Positions 1-8,527 of a DNA stretch of 40,962 nt are shown here, one piece after another. Where the stretch lies: contig JABGYD010000023.1 in the NCBI GenBank assembly GCA_018675425.1, forward strand, positions 1 to 40,962, written 5' to 3'. Within the stretch, counting starts at the first letter, position 1; the number at the start of each line of letters is the position of its first letter. The notes beneath the pieces were generated by a model that saw only the letters and a list, made by a program, of their open reading frames with translations, did no database searches and was not told the DNA's origin. This DNA is from Kordiimonadaceae bacterium. GTDB lineage: Bacteria > Pseudomonadota > Alphaproteobacteria > Sphingomonadales > Emcibacteraceae. The translations under genes and the position numbers were made by a program.

Positions 1-1473
1 GTTACCAAAGATATCAACCCACACTATCGGCCCAAGAACCACCAGTATAACTGAAGTGAACAATCCCAATGACCCTCCTATAAGCGCTCCTCTAGTTGTT
101 AAGCCGCGCCAGAACATAGATAGAAATAACACGGGGAAGTTTGTACTAGCTGCAATAGCAAATGCCAATCCAACCATGTAGGCAATATTTTGTTTTTCAA
201 ATAAAATACCCAAACTTATAGCAACAAGACCCAAGATAACTGTTGTAATCTTGGAAACTCTTATTTCGTTTTTCTCATTCGATTTACCTTTTTTGAAGAC
301 ATTTGCATATAAATCATGTGAAACAGCAGATGCACCCGCTAAAGTTAGTCCAGATACAACTGCAAGTATAGTTGCAAACGCGACAGCTGAAATAAAGCCA
401 AGAAAAATATCTCCTCCTACAGCCTTTGCTAAATGAATTGCAGACATATTATTACCACCTAAGAGCCCACCAATTGGATCAAGGAATTCAGGGTTTGTTG
501 ATACTAAAACAATTGCACCAAAACCAATTACAAACGTAAGTATATAAAAATAACCAATAAAGCCTGTTGCATAGAAAACTGATTTACGTGCTTCCTTAGC
601 ATCTGAAACCGTAAAGAACCTCATCAATATATGTGGAAGGCCAGCTGTACCGAACATCAAGGCGAGCCCTAATGAGATCGCATCAATAGGATTAGAGATG
701 AACCCTCCAGGCGCCATAATATCAATACCATTTTCATGCACTTCAACCGCTTTAACAAAAAGTGCCTCAAAGCTAAAACTAAACATCTTAAGGACCATAA
801 ATGCCATAAATGTAGCTCCTGAAAGTAACATAACTGCTTTTATAATTTGCACCCAAGTTGTAGCAAGCATTCCTCCAAATGTTACATAAAGTATCATGAG
901 TAATCCAACACCCATAACAGCAGTATTATAATCTAAGCCAAATAGAAGTTGAATTAATTTCCCCGCCCCAACCATCTGTGCGATTAGGTATATCAACACC
1001 ACCATCAAACTCCCAATTGCAGATAGTGAGCGAATAGGTTTTTGTTTCAATCTATAAGATGCCACATCGGCAAATGTATACTTGCCGAGATTACGCAGAC
1101 GTTCCGCTATCAAAAACAAGATGATTGGCCAACCAACTAAAAATCCAATAGAATATATAAGACCATCAAACCCAGAAGCAAAAACTAATGCAGAAATACC
1201 CAGGAATGAAGCAGCCGACATGTAATCTCCAGCTATAGCTAGGCCATTCTGAAAGCCAGTAATATTTCCACCTGCAGCATAGAAATCTTTAGCCGACTTT
1301 GTTCGTTTCGAAGCCCAGTATGTAATGAATAACGTTCCAACTACAAACAATACGAACATACTGATGGCAGTGAAGTTGACCGGTTGTTTTCTAGCCACCC
1401 CATCTATGACATCAGCAGCAACAGAACGTTGTACGCAAAGTAAAAATATTAATAGGTAAATTACTTTTTTCAT
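1..1473 (-). CDS. actP: Cation/acetate symporter ActP (SSS family), 3' end outside window
   Basis: Sodium:solute symporter that imports acetate and similar short carboxylates across the inner membrane. The frame is open from ATG at 1473 down to position 1, giving 491 residues; E. coli ActP has 549, so about the last 55 are missing. An N-terminal signal-like stretch ([19 protein letters not shown]) is followed by many hydrophobic segments and SSS-type blocks such as [20 protein letters not shown] and [13 protein letters not shown]. The start overlaps the stop of the upstream DUF485 gene by four bases (ATGA), the usual yjcH-actP arrangement, so the two are translationally coupled. Family assignment is firm; acetate as the substrate is inferred from the family and the partner gene. 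Confidence 0.93.
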   Translation of the reverse strand, partial: MKKVIYLLIFLLCVQRSVAADVIDGVARKQPVNFTAISMFVLFVVGTLFITYWASKRTKSAKDFYAAGGNITGFQNGLAIAGDYMSAASFLGISALVFASGFDGLIYSIGFLVGWPIILFLIAERLRNLGKYTFADVASYRLKQKPIRSLSAIGSLMVVLIYLIAQMVGAGKLIQLLFGLDYNTAVMGVGLLMILYVTFGGMLATTWVQIIKAVMLLSGATFMAFMVLKMFSFSFEALFVKAVEVHENGIDIMAPGGFISNPIDAISLGLALMFGTAGLPHILMRFFTVSDAKEARKSVFYATGFIGYFYILTFVIGFGAIVLVSTNPEFLDPIGGLLGGNNMSAIHLAKAVGGDIFLGFISAVAFATILAVVSGLTLAGASAVSHDLYANVFKKGKSNEKNEIRVSKITTVILGLVAISLGILFEKQNIAYMVGLAFAIAASTNFPVLFLSMFWRGLTTRGALIGGSLGLFTSVILVVLGPIVWVDIFGN

Positions 1474-1784
1474 TTCAAACTTTCTTCTATAATCTCTCTG
1501 GTAAGCTTATCAAATTCACCATTAACTCGTCTTACATAGACGCCGGTAAGAATAATAGAAAAAATAATAATAAATAAGCCCATGGGTATACCTATGGTAG
1601 TTACCATTCCTTCCGCAACAGGTATTCCAAGAAACTTTGGATAGAATGCTATAATAAGAATGAATGCGAAATAAACTATTAAAATAATAGCTGTTAAAAA
1701 CCAAGAGAAAGTATTTTTTCTTTTGACGAGTTTTTGAAATTTAGGATTTTTTTGAATACTACTATATCTATCACTGATTAACAC
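1470..1784 (-). CDS. DUF485 family membrane protein (YjcH-like), actP partner
   Basis: Small inner-membrane protein of the DUF485 family, normally found immediately upstream of actP and thought to assist the symporter. I chose GTG at 1784 (104 residues) because an AAAGGA ribosome site lies six bases upstream and because the resulting N terminus ([20 protein letters not shown]) resembles the family start. A TTG at 1805 would add seven residues but would place the ribosome site inside the gene. Two transmembrane helices are visible, about residues 27-53 and 60-85 of this start, followed by a charged C-terminal tail. The stop overlaps the actP start by four bases. Confidence 0.88.
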   Translation of the reverse strand: MLISDRYSSIQKNPKFQKLVKRKNTFSWFLTAIILIVYFAFILIIAFYPKFLGIPVAEGMVTTIGIPMGLFIIIFSIILTGVYVRRVNGEFDKLTREIIEESLK

Positions 1785-1879
1785 AAACAATCCTTTCAAT
1801 TGCAATTAAGGCCTGATTTGCAGGCAGACAAGTATAAGCTACTTTTATATAAATAAACTAATGATATATTTTAGAGTAG

Positions 1880-1910
1880 AACAAGGCATGCCGAGGCACG
1901 CCTTGTTTTT
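1880..1910. terminator. Hairpin with T tail, probable intrinsic terminator
   Basis: Arms 1880-1891 and 1896-1907 pair over 12 positions with one A/C mismatch around a CGAG loop; the core arm is AACAAGGC. The plus-strand T run (1906-1910) favours plus-strand termination. The position just downstream of the minus-strand remnant at 1934-2068 suggests it once ended that gene, although the T tract is poor in that direction. Confidence 0.45.
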
Positions 1911-1933
1911 AAATCCTTAATTAAAAATATTAA

Positions 1934-2068
1934 TTAGAATTCATACACTACATCAATATAACCATATCTACCCATTGCATTTTGCAAACCGTTAAAGAAG
2001 TTCAAATTTTCATCATCAAGTGTTGGTGCCTTAGCAAAAGCTTTATACCCTTCATTAGATACCTCCAT
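1934..2068 (-). pseudogene. C-terminal remnant of an unidentified gene
   Basis: A 44-codon frame starting with MEVSNEGYKAFAKAP and ending with RYGYIDVVYEF reads like the end of a real protein: balanced composition, regular codon use and an aromatic C terminus. No ribosome-binding site precedes the ATG at 2068. The frame stays open further upstream without a start in good context. It sits just upstream, in the minus direction, of the hairpin at 1880-1910, as the 3' end of a gene would. I do not recognise the family. It may be a truncated gene left by deletion or by insertion of the flavoprotein gene; a genuine small protein is the alternative. Confidence 0.4.
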
Positions 2069-2247
2069 CAACACTACGCAGAAAAAAGCCTGTAAAAATT
2101 TGAACGTTTCGTATGTCTTTCTTCTCGGGTTAGCGAGATAGATTTTTAATTTATTGTTGACTTTGCTATCTAATGAATAGGGTTGAGATGATCGTCCCCA
2201 CCCTGTATATGTGTTAAAAAGAAAAATTCATATATGAGTAGGTAGCA

Positions 2248-4140
2248 ATGAGTGACATTACGAGAAGGAACTTCGTCAATGGTACTTTAATGGCTGCTGG
2301 GGCGTCTGTGCTTCCTATAGTTGGCACTGGCCAAGCCGTTATGGCTGCACTCACACCGTCCTATTATCCACCCACTCGGACCGGACTGCGCGGCAGCCAC
2401 CCAGGATCAAACGAACACGCTCACGCTCGCGCATGGGGTGGGCAGTCGAATTCGGGAGCACCCACGGCTTTGAACGAAGAATACGACCTCGTCGTAGTCG
2501 GAGGTGGTATCAGTGGGTTAGCGGCCGCTTACTTTTACCAACAGGAGTATGGAACAGACAAAAAAGTACTCATCCTCGATAACCACGACGATTTTGGCGG
2601 CCACGCTAAAAGGAATGAACATAATATTGATGGTGACATACGAATAGGGTTTGGTGGATCAGAGTCCTTGGAAGGTACGCGTGACTATGATGAGGTCATG
2701 TTAAATCTTTTAAAAGATATCGGCGTTGATTTGGAATTATTTAGTGAAGCCTATGATGTCGATTTTTATAAAAGACATAATTTAGGGGCTTCCACCTATT
2801 TCAACAAACGAATATTTGGGGAAGATAAAGTCGTAAAGCATCCTTTTTGCGGTTACCCCGCATTTATCGAAGGACTTTTACGTTCAAAATTACCGATGGA
2901 AAAGGCCGTGGAACAAACCCCTTTGAGTAAAAAAGGTAAAGAACAATTGATGCGCGTTTTAAAAGGCGGTGAACATGTGATTGATATCCCCAAAGAGGAT
3001 TTAAAAGAGTACATTCACACTCATTCCTATTTTGATTATTTGACCAATACTTTAGGTGTTGATGATCCACTTGTTTTAAGAATGGCACGACATACTTCTA
3101 TTGATTATACCGAGGGTGGTACAGACACCCTGAGCATTGCTGAAGTGCTAGAAAGTGGGCCACTGGGCATTGATCCCTCGATTTCGTGGAAAAATGCAAT
3201 TGGCGATGGCTCAGACCAAAAATATTTAAGAAAAGAAGGCGACACGTTTTCATTGAAAGACCCTTATATTCATCATTTTCCTGATGGGAACGCCACCATT
3301 GCACGTTTGCTTGTAAAAAAAATGATCCCAAACGTTGGCTCAGGAACAAATGCACAAGAAATTATATTATCGAAATTCAATTACGACGAGCTTGATAAAC
3401 CAAGCAATAATGTGCGAATTAGGTTAGATAGCACAGTTGTGAATGTAGTCCACGACGGGCCCCCTCATAATGCAAGCGGGGTTTATATAAATTATATTAA
3501 CAATAATAAAACCTATCAAATCAAAGCAAAAGGGGTCGTGATGGCGTGTTATAATATGATTATTCCTCATATAGTCCCCGACCTTCCCCAAGATCAATAT
3601 GTCGCCCTGCGGAGCCTCAACAAAGTACCGTTGCAATTATCTACTATTGGTGTCAGAAACTGGAGAGGCATGAAAGAATTAGGCATCGGCATGGTCATGT
3701 GTCCAGGCAACATGCATCAGGCCGTCAACTTGGACTTTCCAGTAAGTATTGGTGATTATGAATATACTAAATCGCCAGACGATCCGTGTATTCTACATAT
3801 GAGAAGTGCACCCCTTGGCGAAACCATTGGTGCGCCAGCAATTGAACAGTTCAAAGAAGTCAGGTACCGAATGCTTGGCCTTACATTTGATGATTACGAA
3901 CAAGAAATTAGAGAACATCTGAGTGGTATGCTCCCGAAAGAACTTTTTGATTTTGATAGGGATGTGCAGAGCATAATGGTAAATAGGTGGGCACATGGCT
4001 ATTCATACGGCGACCCGGGTGATATTGGACGACAACCATTCGGCCGAATTACCATCGCCAATAGCGACGCAAACGATACCTCGCTTGTGCAAAGTGCAAT
4101 CGGACAAGCTTACCGTGCCGTTAAGGAACAAATGGGATAA
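2248..4140 (+). CDS. Tat-exported FAD-dependent oxidoreductase, spermidine dehydrogenase-like
   Basis: A 630-residue flavoprotein of the type often annotated as spermidine dehydrogenase (SpdH), which oxidises polyamines. The N terminus carries a twin-arginine signal (T-R-R-N-F at residues 5-9, then a hydrophobic stretch to about residue 33), so it should be folded with FAD and exported to the periplasm. The dinucleotide-binding fold follows at about 79-110, with VVVGGGISGLAAA (82-94) and an acidic strand end (LILDNHDDFGGHAKRN) just after. The motif PPTRTGLRGSHPGSNEHAHA between signal and FAD fold is typical of this subgroup. Length fits the family. It is monocistronic: the next gene starts 340 bases later. 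The exact amine substrate is not provable from sequence. Confidence 0.82.
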   Translation: MSDITRRNFVNGTLMAAGASVLPIVGTGQAVMAALTPSYYPPTRTGLRGSHPGSNEHAHARAWGGQSNSGAPTALNEEYDLVVVGGGISGLAAAYFYQQEYGTDKKVLILDNHDDFGGHAKRNEHNIDGDIRIGFGGSESLEGTRDYDEVMLNLLKDIGVDLELFSEAYDVDFYKRHNLGASTYFNKRIFGEDKVVKHPFCGYPAFIEGLLRSKLPMEKAVEQTPLSKKGKEQLMRVLKGGEHVIDIPKEDLKEYIHTHSYFDYLTNTLGVDDPLVLRMARHTSIDYTEGGTDTLSIAEVLESGPLGIDPSISWKNAIGDGSDQKYLRKEGDTFSLKDPYIHHFPDGNATIARLLVKKMIPNVGSGTNAQEIILSKFNYDELDKPSNNVRIRLDSTVVNVVHDGPPHNASGVYINYINNNKTYQIKAKGVVMACYNMIIPHIVPDLPQDQYVALRSLNKVPLQLSTIGVRNWRGMKELGIGMVMCPGNMHQAVNLDFPVSIGDYEYTKSPDDPCILHMRSAPLGETIGAPAIEQFKEVRYRMLGLTFDDYEQEIREHLSGMLPKELFDFDRDVQSIMVNRWAHGYSYGDPGDIGRQPFGRITIANSDANDTSLVQSAIGQAYRAVKEQMG

Positions 4141-4480
4141 TAATAATTATCTGCAAATTTTTTATTTTCAAGTGTCTTCCTATAACCATTTCCTTTTGGA
4201 GTGTCTTGGCCGACTTTGCCTCAGGAACACAACAGAACTCTTAACTGAATATTCGGGTAAAGATACGACCTAGTACCAACAATATTTTCAGGGTTCCGCA
4301 TAAAGACCATATTGACATAAAAATTGATACGATATAGCGTATCAAAAAATAATCTTTAAGGGTTTAATTGTTTTAATAAACAATCTATAAATTATCATTC
4401 TTATTCGTGTTTACTCGAGTGTGAAAATGGATAAATTTGCAACGCACGGATCTGTATATAATTAATAAAAAGGTCATTTT
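4141..4480. other. 340-base intergenic region with promoter/operator
   Basis: No gene is supported here. Small open frames running out of the flavoprotein 3' end lack coding character. The stretch contains a TTGACA hexamer at 4312-4317 and a perfect inverted repeat at 4324-4345, listed separately, and a long AT-rich leader down to the AAAGGT ribosome site before the permease ATG. I saw no clear terminator for the upstream gene. Confidence 0.6.
4312..4345 (+). promoter_or_regulatory. -35 element with palindromic operator upstream of the permease-SPFH gene
   Basis: TTGACA at 4312-4317 is a consensus -35. Directly downstream, TTGATACG (4324-4331) and CGTATCAA (4338-4345) form a perfect 8+8 inverted repeat around a 6-base centre, lying where the spacer and -10 should be. 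The -10 is not clear; TATAGC at 4333-4338 is possible with a 15-base spacer. A dyad placed like this fits a repressor or activator such as an ArsR/SmtB- or MerR-type metal sensor, which is an inference from the downstream genes. Confidence 0.5.
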
Positions 4481-6598
4481 ATGGAATTTTTGCTAGCCAT
4501 TTATAATATTGCAGCCAGTATACTTAGTGAAACTGTTGGAATATTTTATGAGAGCTCAATATTTATTTTGATTGGATTATTATTTTCAGGGATCATGCAT
4601 GAATTTATCCCTATGAAACTGATTACTAAAAATCTGGGACAAAAGGGTATTAAAGGTATTTTCTGGGCTACCATACTCGGAGCACCACTACCACTTTGTT
4701 CATGTAGCGTGCTTCCTGCTGCTGCAACGCTCAGAAAAAAAGGAGCTTCAAAAGCTGCAACAGCTTCATTCATCGTTTCCGTACCTGAAACAGGTGTTGA
4801 TTCCGTGATCATTTCCTACGGCTTGCTTGGACCAGTCATGGCAATTTACCGTCCCATTGCAGCCATTGTGAGTGCTATCGCTGCCGGCCTTGCCTGTGCT
4901 TTTCTTACCCGCGATGAAAAAGATCAAGACCCACTTACCAATAACGATAAAAAACAACTTGAGGAATTAACGAAGCATCAGCATGGTCATTCCCATCATG
5001 ATCATGATCATGATGAACTTTCAGAGTCTAAAAATATAGGATTAAAGCAAAAAACAAAAGGTGTATTCGAATATGGTTTCGGCCCTATGCTGGATGACAT
5101 TGCTTTCTGGATTGTAGTTGGTCTAGTGATTACCGGTGTAATGTTAGCCCTAGTGCCAGATAATTTCTTTTTCTTCGGTGACAGTTTATTAGCTAGCATC
5201 CTCTCTATGTTGATAATGGTATTGATAAGTGTACCACTTTATACATGTGCCAGTATGTCCACACCCGTAGCTGCGGGTTTAATCGTTAGTGGTCTTTCAC
5301 CAGGAGCCGCACTTGTTTATCTTCTAACGGGACCCGCTACCAGCATTGCAACCATAAATATTGTTGGGAAAATGCTTGGCTACAGAGTGATGTGGGCGTA
5401 TTTGTTATCGATAATTATTGTGGCCATATGCTTTGGTTTAATGCTTGATTTCTTTGCCGCAGACATTGTCAGAGCAAGTGCCGTCGTTGCCCTAAACAGT
5501 GCGGACAGTACTTTCTGGATGATTGTGAAAACGGCTGCGGCAATTATATTCTCAGTTCATGTACTTTTCAGCTTCGGACGTAAAAGTTATCGCGCCCCTG
5601 TTCAGGACTTAAAAAACCAAGCTATCACCGTAGCTAACTTTTTAAAAACGCATCAAAGGAAACTGGTAAGCCCTAGCGCTTTAGCACTCGTTTTGGCACT
5701 TTACCCGTTTTATACTTTGCAAGTGCCACCAGGCAATCAGGGAATGATACTGAGGTTTGGTGAAATTATAGACAGGGATTTATCGCCCGGGTTTTATTTT
5801 AGACTGCCATCCCCCATCACAGAAACGGTAGTTATTGATACTGAAAATGTGCGGCAAATATCAATTGATGAAAGTTTGGGTGGTTTTACAACGGGTGGGG
5901 AACGAGTAAATTCGTATGAAAATTCAAACACATATTTGACAGCTGATGAAAACGTACTGTTAATTAAATCCGTAATTACATATGAAATTAATGATATCTA
6001 TAACTATCATTTCTTTAGTGAGAAAAATGAAAATCTTTTAATGGACATAGCACGACAGGTTCTAGTTTCAGAAACGGTTCAGCTTCCTATCGATGACGTT
6101 TTTACTATAGAACGAGGAAACCTTGAAGCCCGGTTTCGTGACCAACTAAAAAGTAGGGTTGATAAGCTCGAACAAGGGTTTAAGGTACTCGATGCTCGGC
6201 TAGTTTATGTGCATGCGCCAAACCGTGTACATGATGCATTTCGCGATGTTGCAAGCGCACTGGAGGATCTGCAACGAGAATTGTTTTTAGCCGACGGAGA
6301 TGCAATTTCGATGCTCAACGCAGCAAAAGGAAATTCAGAAACAATTAAAGCAACTGCAAGTGTAGTTGCGGCAAGGGAACTCGCATTTGCGAAAGGCCGG
6401 GCTGCCGCATTTAAACCGCTTTCTGAAGTTCATCAAGCCTATCCATATCTGACAGAAAAAAGACTGCAGATGGAGGCTCAGGAAAAATGGCTGATTTTAC
6501 CGACACTTTACCTCAACGGCTTAAAGAACTCTGACGGCGTTGATTTATGGCTAGACCCCAGTGCAGAAGACGTCGTCCGATTTAAATTTAAGGATTAA
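4481..6598 (+). CDS. Cu/Zn efflux permease (SO_0444/ArsP type) fused to an HflK-like SPFH domain
   Basis: A 705-residue fusion. Residues 1 to about 365 form a permease of the ArsP/DUF318 superfamily, close to SO_0444-type Cu/Zn exporters. It shows the paired-cysteine signature PLPLCSCSVLPAA (70-82), a second Cys256 in PLYTCASMSTP, about eight hydrophobic helices, and a cytoplasmic loop with seven histidines (166-177) likely to bind metal. After a linker and one more helix (about 398-413), residues 416-705 are an SPFH/band-7 domain of HflK type (PPGNQGMILRFG, then TADENVLL and DAFRDVASALEDLQRE). No frameshift or stop lies at the junction. The next SPFH gene begins 16 bases downstream, so the operon supplies three SPFH domains. 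Metal efflux organised by an SPFH scaffold is my inference. Confidence 0.85.
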   Translation: MEFLLAIYNIAASILSETVGIFYESSIFILIGLLFSGIMHEFIPMKLITKNLGQKGIKGIFWATILGAPLPLCSCSVLPAAATLRKKGASKAATASFIVSVPETGVDSVIISYGLLGPVMAIYRPIAAIVSAIAAGLACAFLTRDEKDQDPLTNNDKKQLEELTKHQHGHSHHDHDHDELSESKNIGLKQKTKGVFEYGFGPMLDDIAFWIVVGLVITGVMLALVPDNFFFFGDSLLASILSMLIMVLISVPLYTCASMSTPVAAGLIVSGLSPGAALVYLLTGPATSIATINIVGKMLGYRVMWAYLLSIIIVAICFGLMLDFFAADIVRASAVVALNSADSTFWMIVKTAAAIIFSVHVLFSFGRKSYRAPVQDLKNQAITVANFLKTHQRKLVSPSALALVLALYPFYTLQVPPGNQGMILRFGEIIDRDLSPGFYFRLPSPITETVVIDTENVRQISIDESLGGFTTGGERVNSYENSNTYLTADENVLLIKSVITYEINDIYNYHFFSEKNENLLMDIARQVLVSETVQLPIDDVFTIERGNLEARFRDQLKSRVDKLEQGFKVLDARLVYVHAPNRVHDAFRDVASALEDLQRELFLADGDAISMLNAAKGNSETIKATASVVAARELAFAKGRAAAFKPLSEVHQAYPYLTEKRLQMEAQEKWLILPTLYLNGLKNSDGVDLWLDPSAEDVVRFKFKD

Positions 6599-6614
6599 TG
6601 GAAAGATAGTTTAA

Positions 6615-7535
6615 ATGAACAAAAAAAGAACAATAATATTAATATCAGTTTTGATAGCATCTTATCTATCTACATCATTCTTTGTGGTAAATGAGGCGGA
6701 ATATAGCATTGTGACCCGCTTCGGAAGAACTATTGCCGTTCATGACGAACCCGGCTTAAATCTTAAACTTCCCATCCCATTTGAACGCGTTGTTCGCTTC
6801 GATAAAAGAAATATGTATCAAATTATACCGGAAGAAGAGTTTTTAACGTCGGATAAAAAGAACATTATTGTTTCGTCTTTTCTAACTTGGTACATTGTCG
6901 ATCCAGAGAAGTTTCTCACGTCGCTTAGAACCCGCGCCGCCGCAGAGGCCCGCATAGAAAATCTTGTAAAATCTCTATTTGGTGCTTCACTTGGTCAAAA
7001 ACCATTCACTGATTATATCCCAGCCGACATCAATCAAATAAATGACATTCAAGCGGCCGAAAATATTTCAGCAATGGAGCAAGAAATATTTACTGAAGCG
7101 TCGAACCTGGTGAGCCGCGACTACGGAATTAATCTTTCGAGCATAGGGGTATCAAAATTTAATTTTCCTGCTCAAAACCTGATTAGTGTATACGCTCGAA
7201 TGCGTGCAGAACGTGAACGGATTGCCAAATCATATCGGTCAGAAGGAGATGCTGAAGCAAAAAAAATTATTGCAGATGCTAGCAGACAGAGTGCAGAAAT
7301 TGTCGCGTCCGCAGAAGCAGAGGCAGAAATCGCACGTGGTAATGGTGAAGCTGAAGCGGCTCGTATATATGCGGAAGCATTTAAGGGCAAAGAAGAATTT
7401 TATGAATTCCTACGAACCCTTGATGTATATGGAAGTATTATTGATATGGATACAACAATAATTCTACCGGAAGATTCTCCGTTGCTAGAACTCCTTACCA
7501 ATCCGCCGCTCAAAAAAAAATCGGCGGTTAAGTGA
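6615..7535 (+). CDS. HflC-like SPFH/band-7 protein
   Basis: A 306-residue membrane-anchored SPFH protein most like HflC. One N-terminal helix (about 6-25) is followed by the SPFH domain (VNEAEYSIVTRFGRTI, then GLNLKLPIPFERV), a central EARIENLVKSLFG segment, the HflC-like RMRAERERIAKSYRSEGDAE stretch and an Ala/Glu-rich coiled coil to about residue 255. HflC normally pairs with HflK to cage FtsH. Here it sits 16 bases after the permease-HflK fusion, with a GGAAAG ribosome site, and its stop overlaps the next start. The natural partner is therefore the HflK domain on the transporter and/or the next gene. It may be a paralogue of a chromosomal hflC elsewhere, so I give no gene symbol. Confidence 0.9.
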   Translation: MNKKRTIILISVLIASYLSTSFFVVNEAEYSIVTRFGRTIAVHDEPGLNLKLPIPFERVVRFDKRNMYQIIPEEEFLTSDKKNIIVSSFLTWYIVDPEKFLTSLRTRAAAEARIENLVKSLFGASLGQKPFTDYIPADINQINDIQAAENISAMEQEIFTEASNLVSRDYGINLSSIGVSKFNFPAQNLISVYARMRAERERIAKSYRSEGDAEAKKIIADASRQSAEIVASAEAEAEIARGNGEAEAARIYAEAFKGKEEFYEFLRTLDVYGSIIDMDTTIILPEDSPLLELLTNPPLKKKSAVK

Positions 7536-8440
7536 TGATCAAGAAGATACTATATAGTTTAGGTGCACTTTTCATAACACTTTACGTCGCTTCCGGCTTT
7601 TACGCTGTAGAGCCTGAGGAGACAGCTGTCACTTACATCTTTGGCAAGATGATTGATAGAAATATCGAGGCGGGAATTCATTGGAATGTACCCTACCCAT
7701 TTGGCAGACAGACTGTTAAAAATACTAAGTCGAATTTATTTCTTTCCCTAGGTACTACAGCACCTTCACTGAGAAATTTTACTTTTAGTGGACGAAATTT
7801 ATGGATGACAGGAGGCGCAAGTTTAGTTGAAATTCAAATTGATATCCAGTACACGATTGCCCAACTGGATTTATATGAAACATCTCATGATAAGCCAGAG
7901 TTTTTCCTCGACTTTCTTGCACAAAAAATGCTAACCCGGTCGCTGATCGAACAAAGCGTCGATGATATTTTAACCACAGGCCGGCAACTTCTTGGAAGTC
8001 AAATCCAGTTGGCTATGCAAGCGGAACTTGACATTTCTAACATAGGAATTCAGATCCAGGATGTTATAGTTAAGTCACTCTCCCCGCCTAACAATGACGG
8101 TGTTGCTAACGCTTTTCAAACTGTTCAAAATGCCAATTCAGATCGATACAAGAGGCTTGAGGAGGCAGAGACAAGAAAAGATCAAATGTTATTTAATGCT
8201 GAAGCTGAGGCAAATAGAATTAGAAATGAGGGGCTTGCAGATCAATTCACCCGAATAGAAAAAGCCAGGGGTGATACTGTTCGCTTTGCTAGTTTGGCTG
8301 AGGAATGGCAAAAGTCCCCTGAAACAATGGAACGAAGAATTTATCTAGAAGAAATGTCGGAAATTTTAAACGGAGTAAAGGTTTATGTTGTGCCAGATAA
8401 AAGTAATCAAAATGATACAGTTCAAGTGATAGGTAATTGA
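7535..8440 (+). CDS. Second HflK-like SPFH/band-7 protein
   Basis: A 301-residue SPFH protein with an N-terminal helix (about 6-20), the domain entry VEPEETAVTYIFGKMIDRN and GIHWNVPYPFGRQ, and an HflK-like helix region (VANAFQTVQNANSDRYKRLE) leading into a coiled coil. I start it at ATG 7535, which overlaps the upstream TGA; a GTG at 7532 would add one residue. It differs from the SPFH domain of the fusion gene enough to be a separate lineage rather than a recent duplicate. Its place as third SPFH gene in the operon suggests a hetero-oligomeric scaffold of three subunits, one carrying the transporter. No protease or FtsH gene is nearby. Confidence 0.85.
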   Translation: MIKKILYSLGALFITLYVASGFYAVEPEETAVTYIFGKMIDRNIEAGIHWNVPYPFGRQTVKNTKSNLFLSLGTTAPSLRNFTFSGRNLWMTGGASLVEIQIDIQYTIAQLDLYETSHDKPEFFLDFLAQKMLTRSLIEQSVDDILTTGRQLLGSQIQLAMQAELDISNIGIQIQDVIVKSLSPPNNDGVANAFQTVQNANSDRYKRLEEAETRKDQMLFNAEAEANRIRNEGLADQFTRIEKARGDTVRFASLAEEWQKSPETMERRIYLEEMSEILNGVKVYVVPDKSNQNDTVQVIGN

Positions 8441-8466
8441 TAAGTGATTAATCGAATATAATAATA

Positions 8467-8495
8467 TTGACTGTTATAGTATAACATTATATTAC
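8467..8495 (+). promoter_or_regulatory. Promoter with embedded Zur-type box ahead of the ZIP gene
   Basis: TTGACT (8467-8472) and TATTAC (8490-8495) are 17 bases apart. Between them lies TGTTATAGTATAACA (8472-8486), a perfect palindrome around a single central base. It matches the zinc uptake regulator core GTTATnnnATAAC known from Proteobacteria. A repressor bound there would block RNA polymerase, so the downstream ZIP gene should be switched on when zinc is scarce. Confidence 0.7.
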
Positions 8496-8527
8496 TCTTA
8501 TTAGAAATAATAATTAAGAGAATTAAA

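Larger units (their letters stand above)
1806..2247. other. Intergenic region with a gene remnant and a hairpin
   Basis: This 442-base stretch separates the minus-strand DUF485-actP pair from the plus-strand flavoprotein. It holds a hairpin at 1880-1910 and a short minus-strand coding-like remnant at 1934-2068, both listed separately. It must also carry the divergent promoters for its neighbours, but I could not identify a convincing -35/-10 pair. Confidence 0.6.

Noticed and set aside
2069-2280. The minus-strand frame of the 1934-2068 remnant stays open upstream to beyond 2280
   Set aside because: The translation there (for example QGGDDHLNPIHLDS) lacks coding character, has no usable start and runs into the flavoprotein start; I kept only the 3' part as a remnant.
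3098-3355. Open frame of 85 codons on the minus strand inside the flavoprotein gene
   Set aside because: It is antisense to a well-supported gene, with no ribosome site or recognisable protein; the same holds for the other frames inside this gene.
3995-4273. Plus-strand open frame running from the flavoprotein 3' end into the intergenic region
   Set aside because: Out-of-frame overlap with a real gene and no coding character after the stop of that gene.
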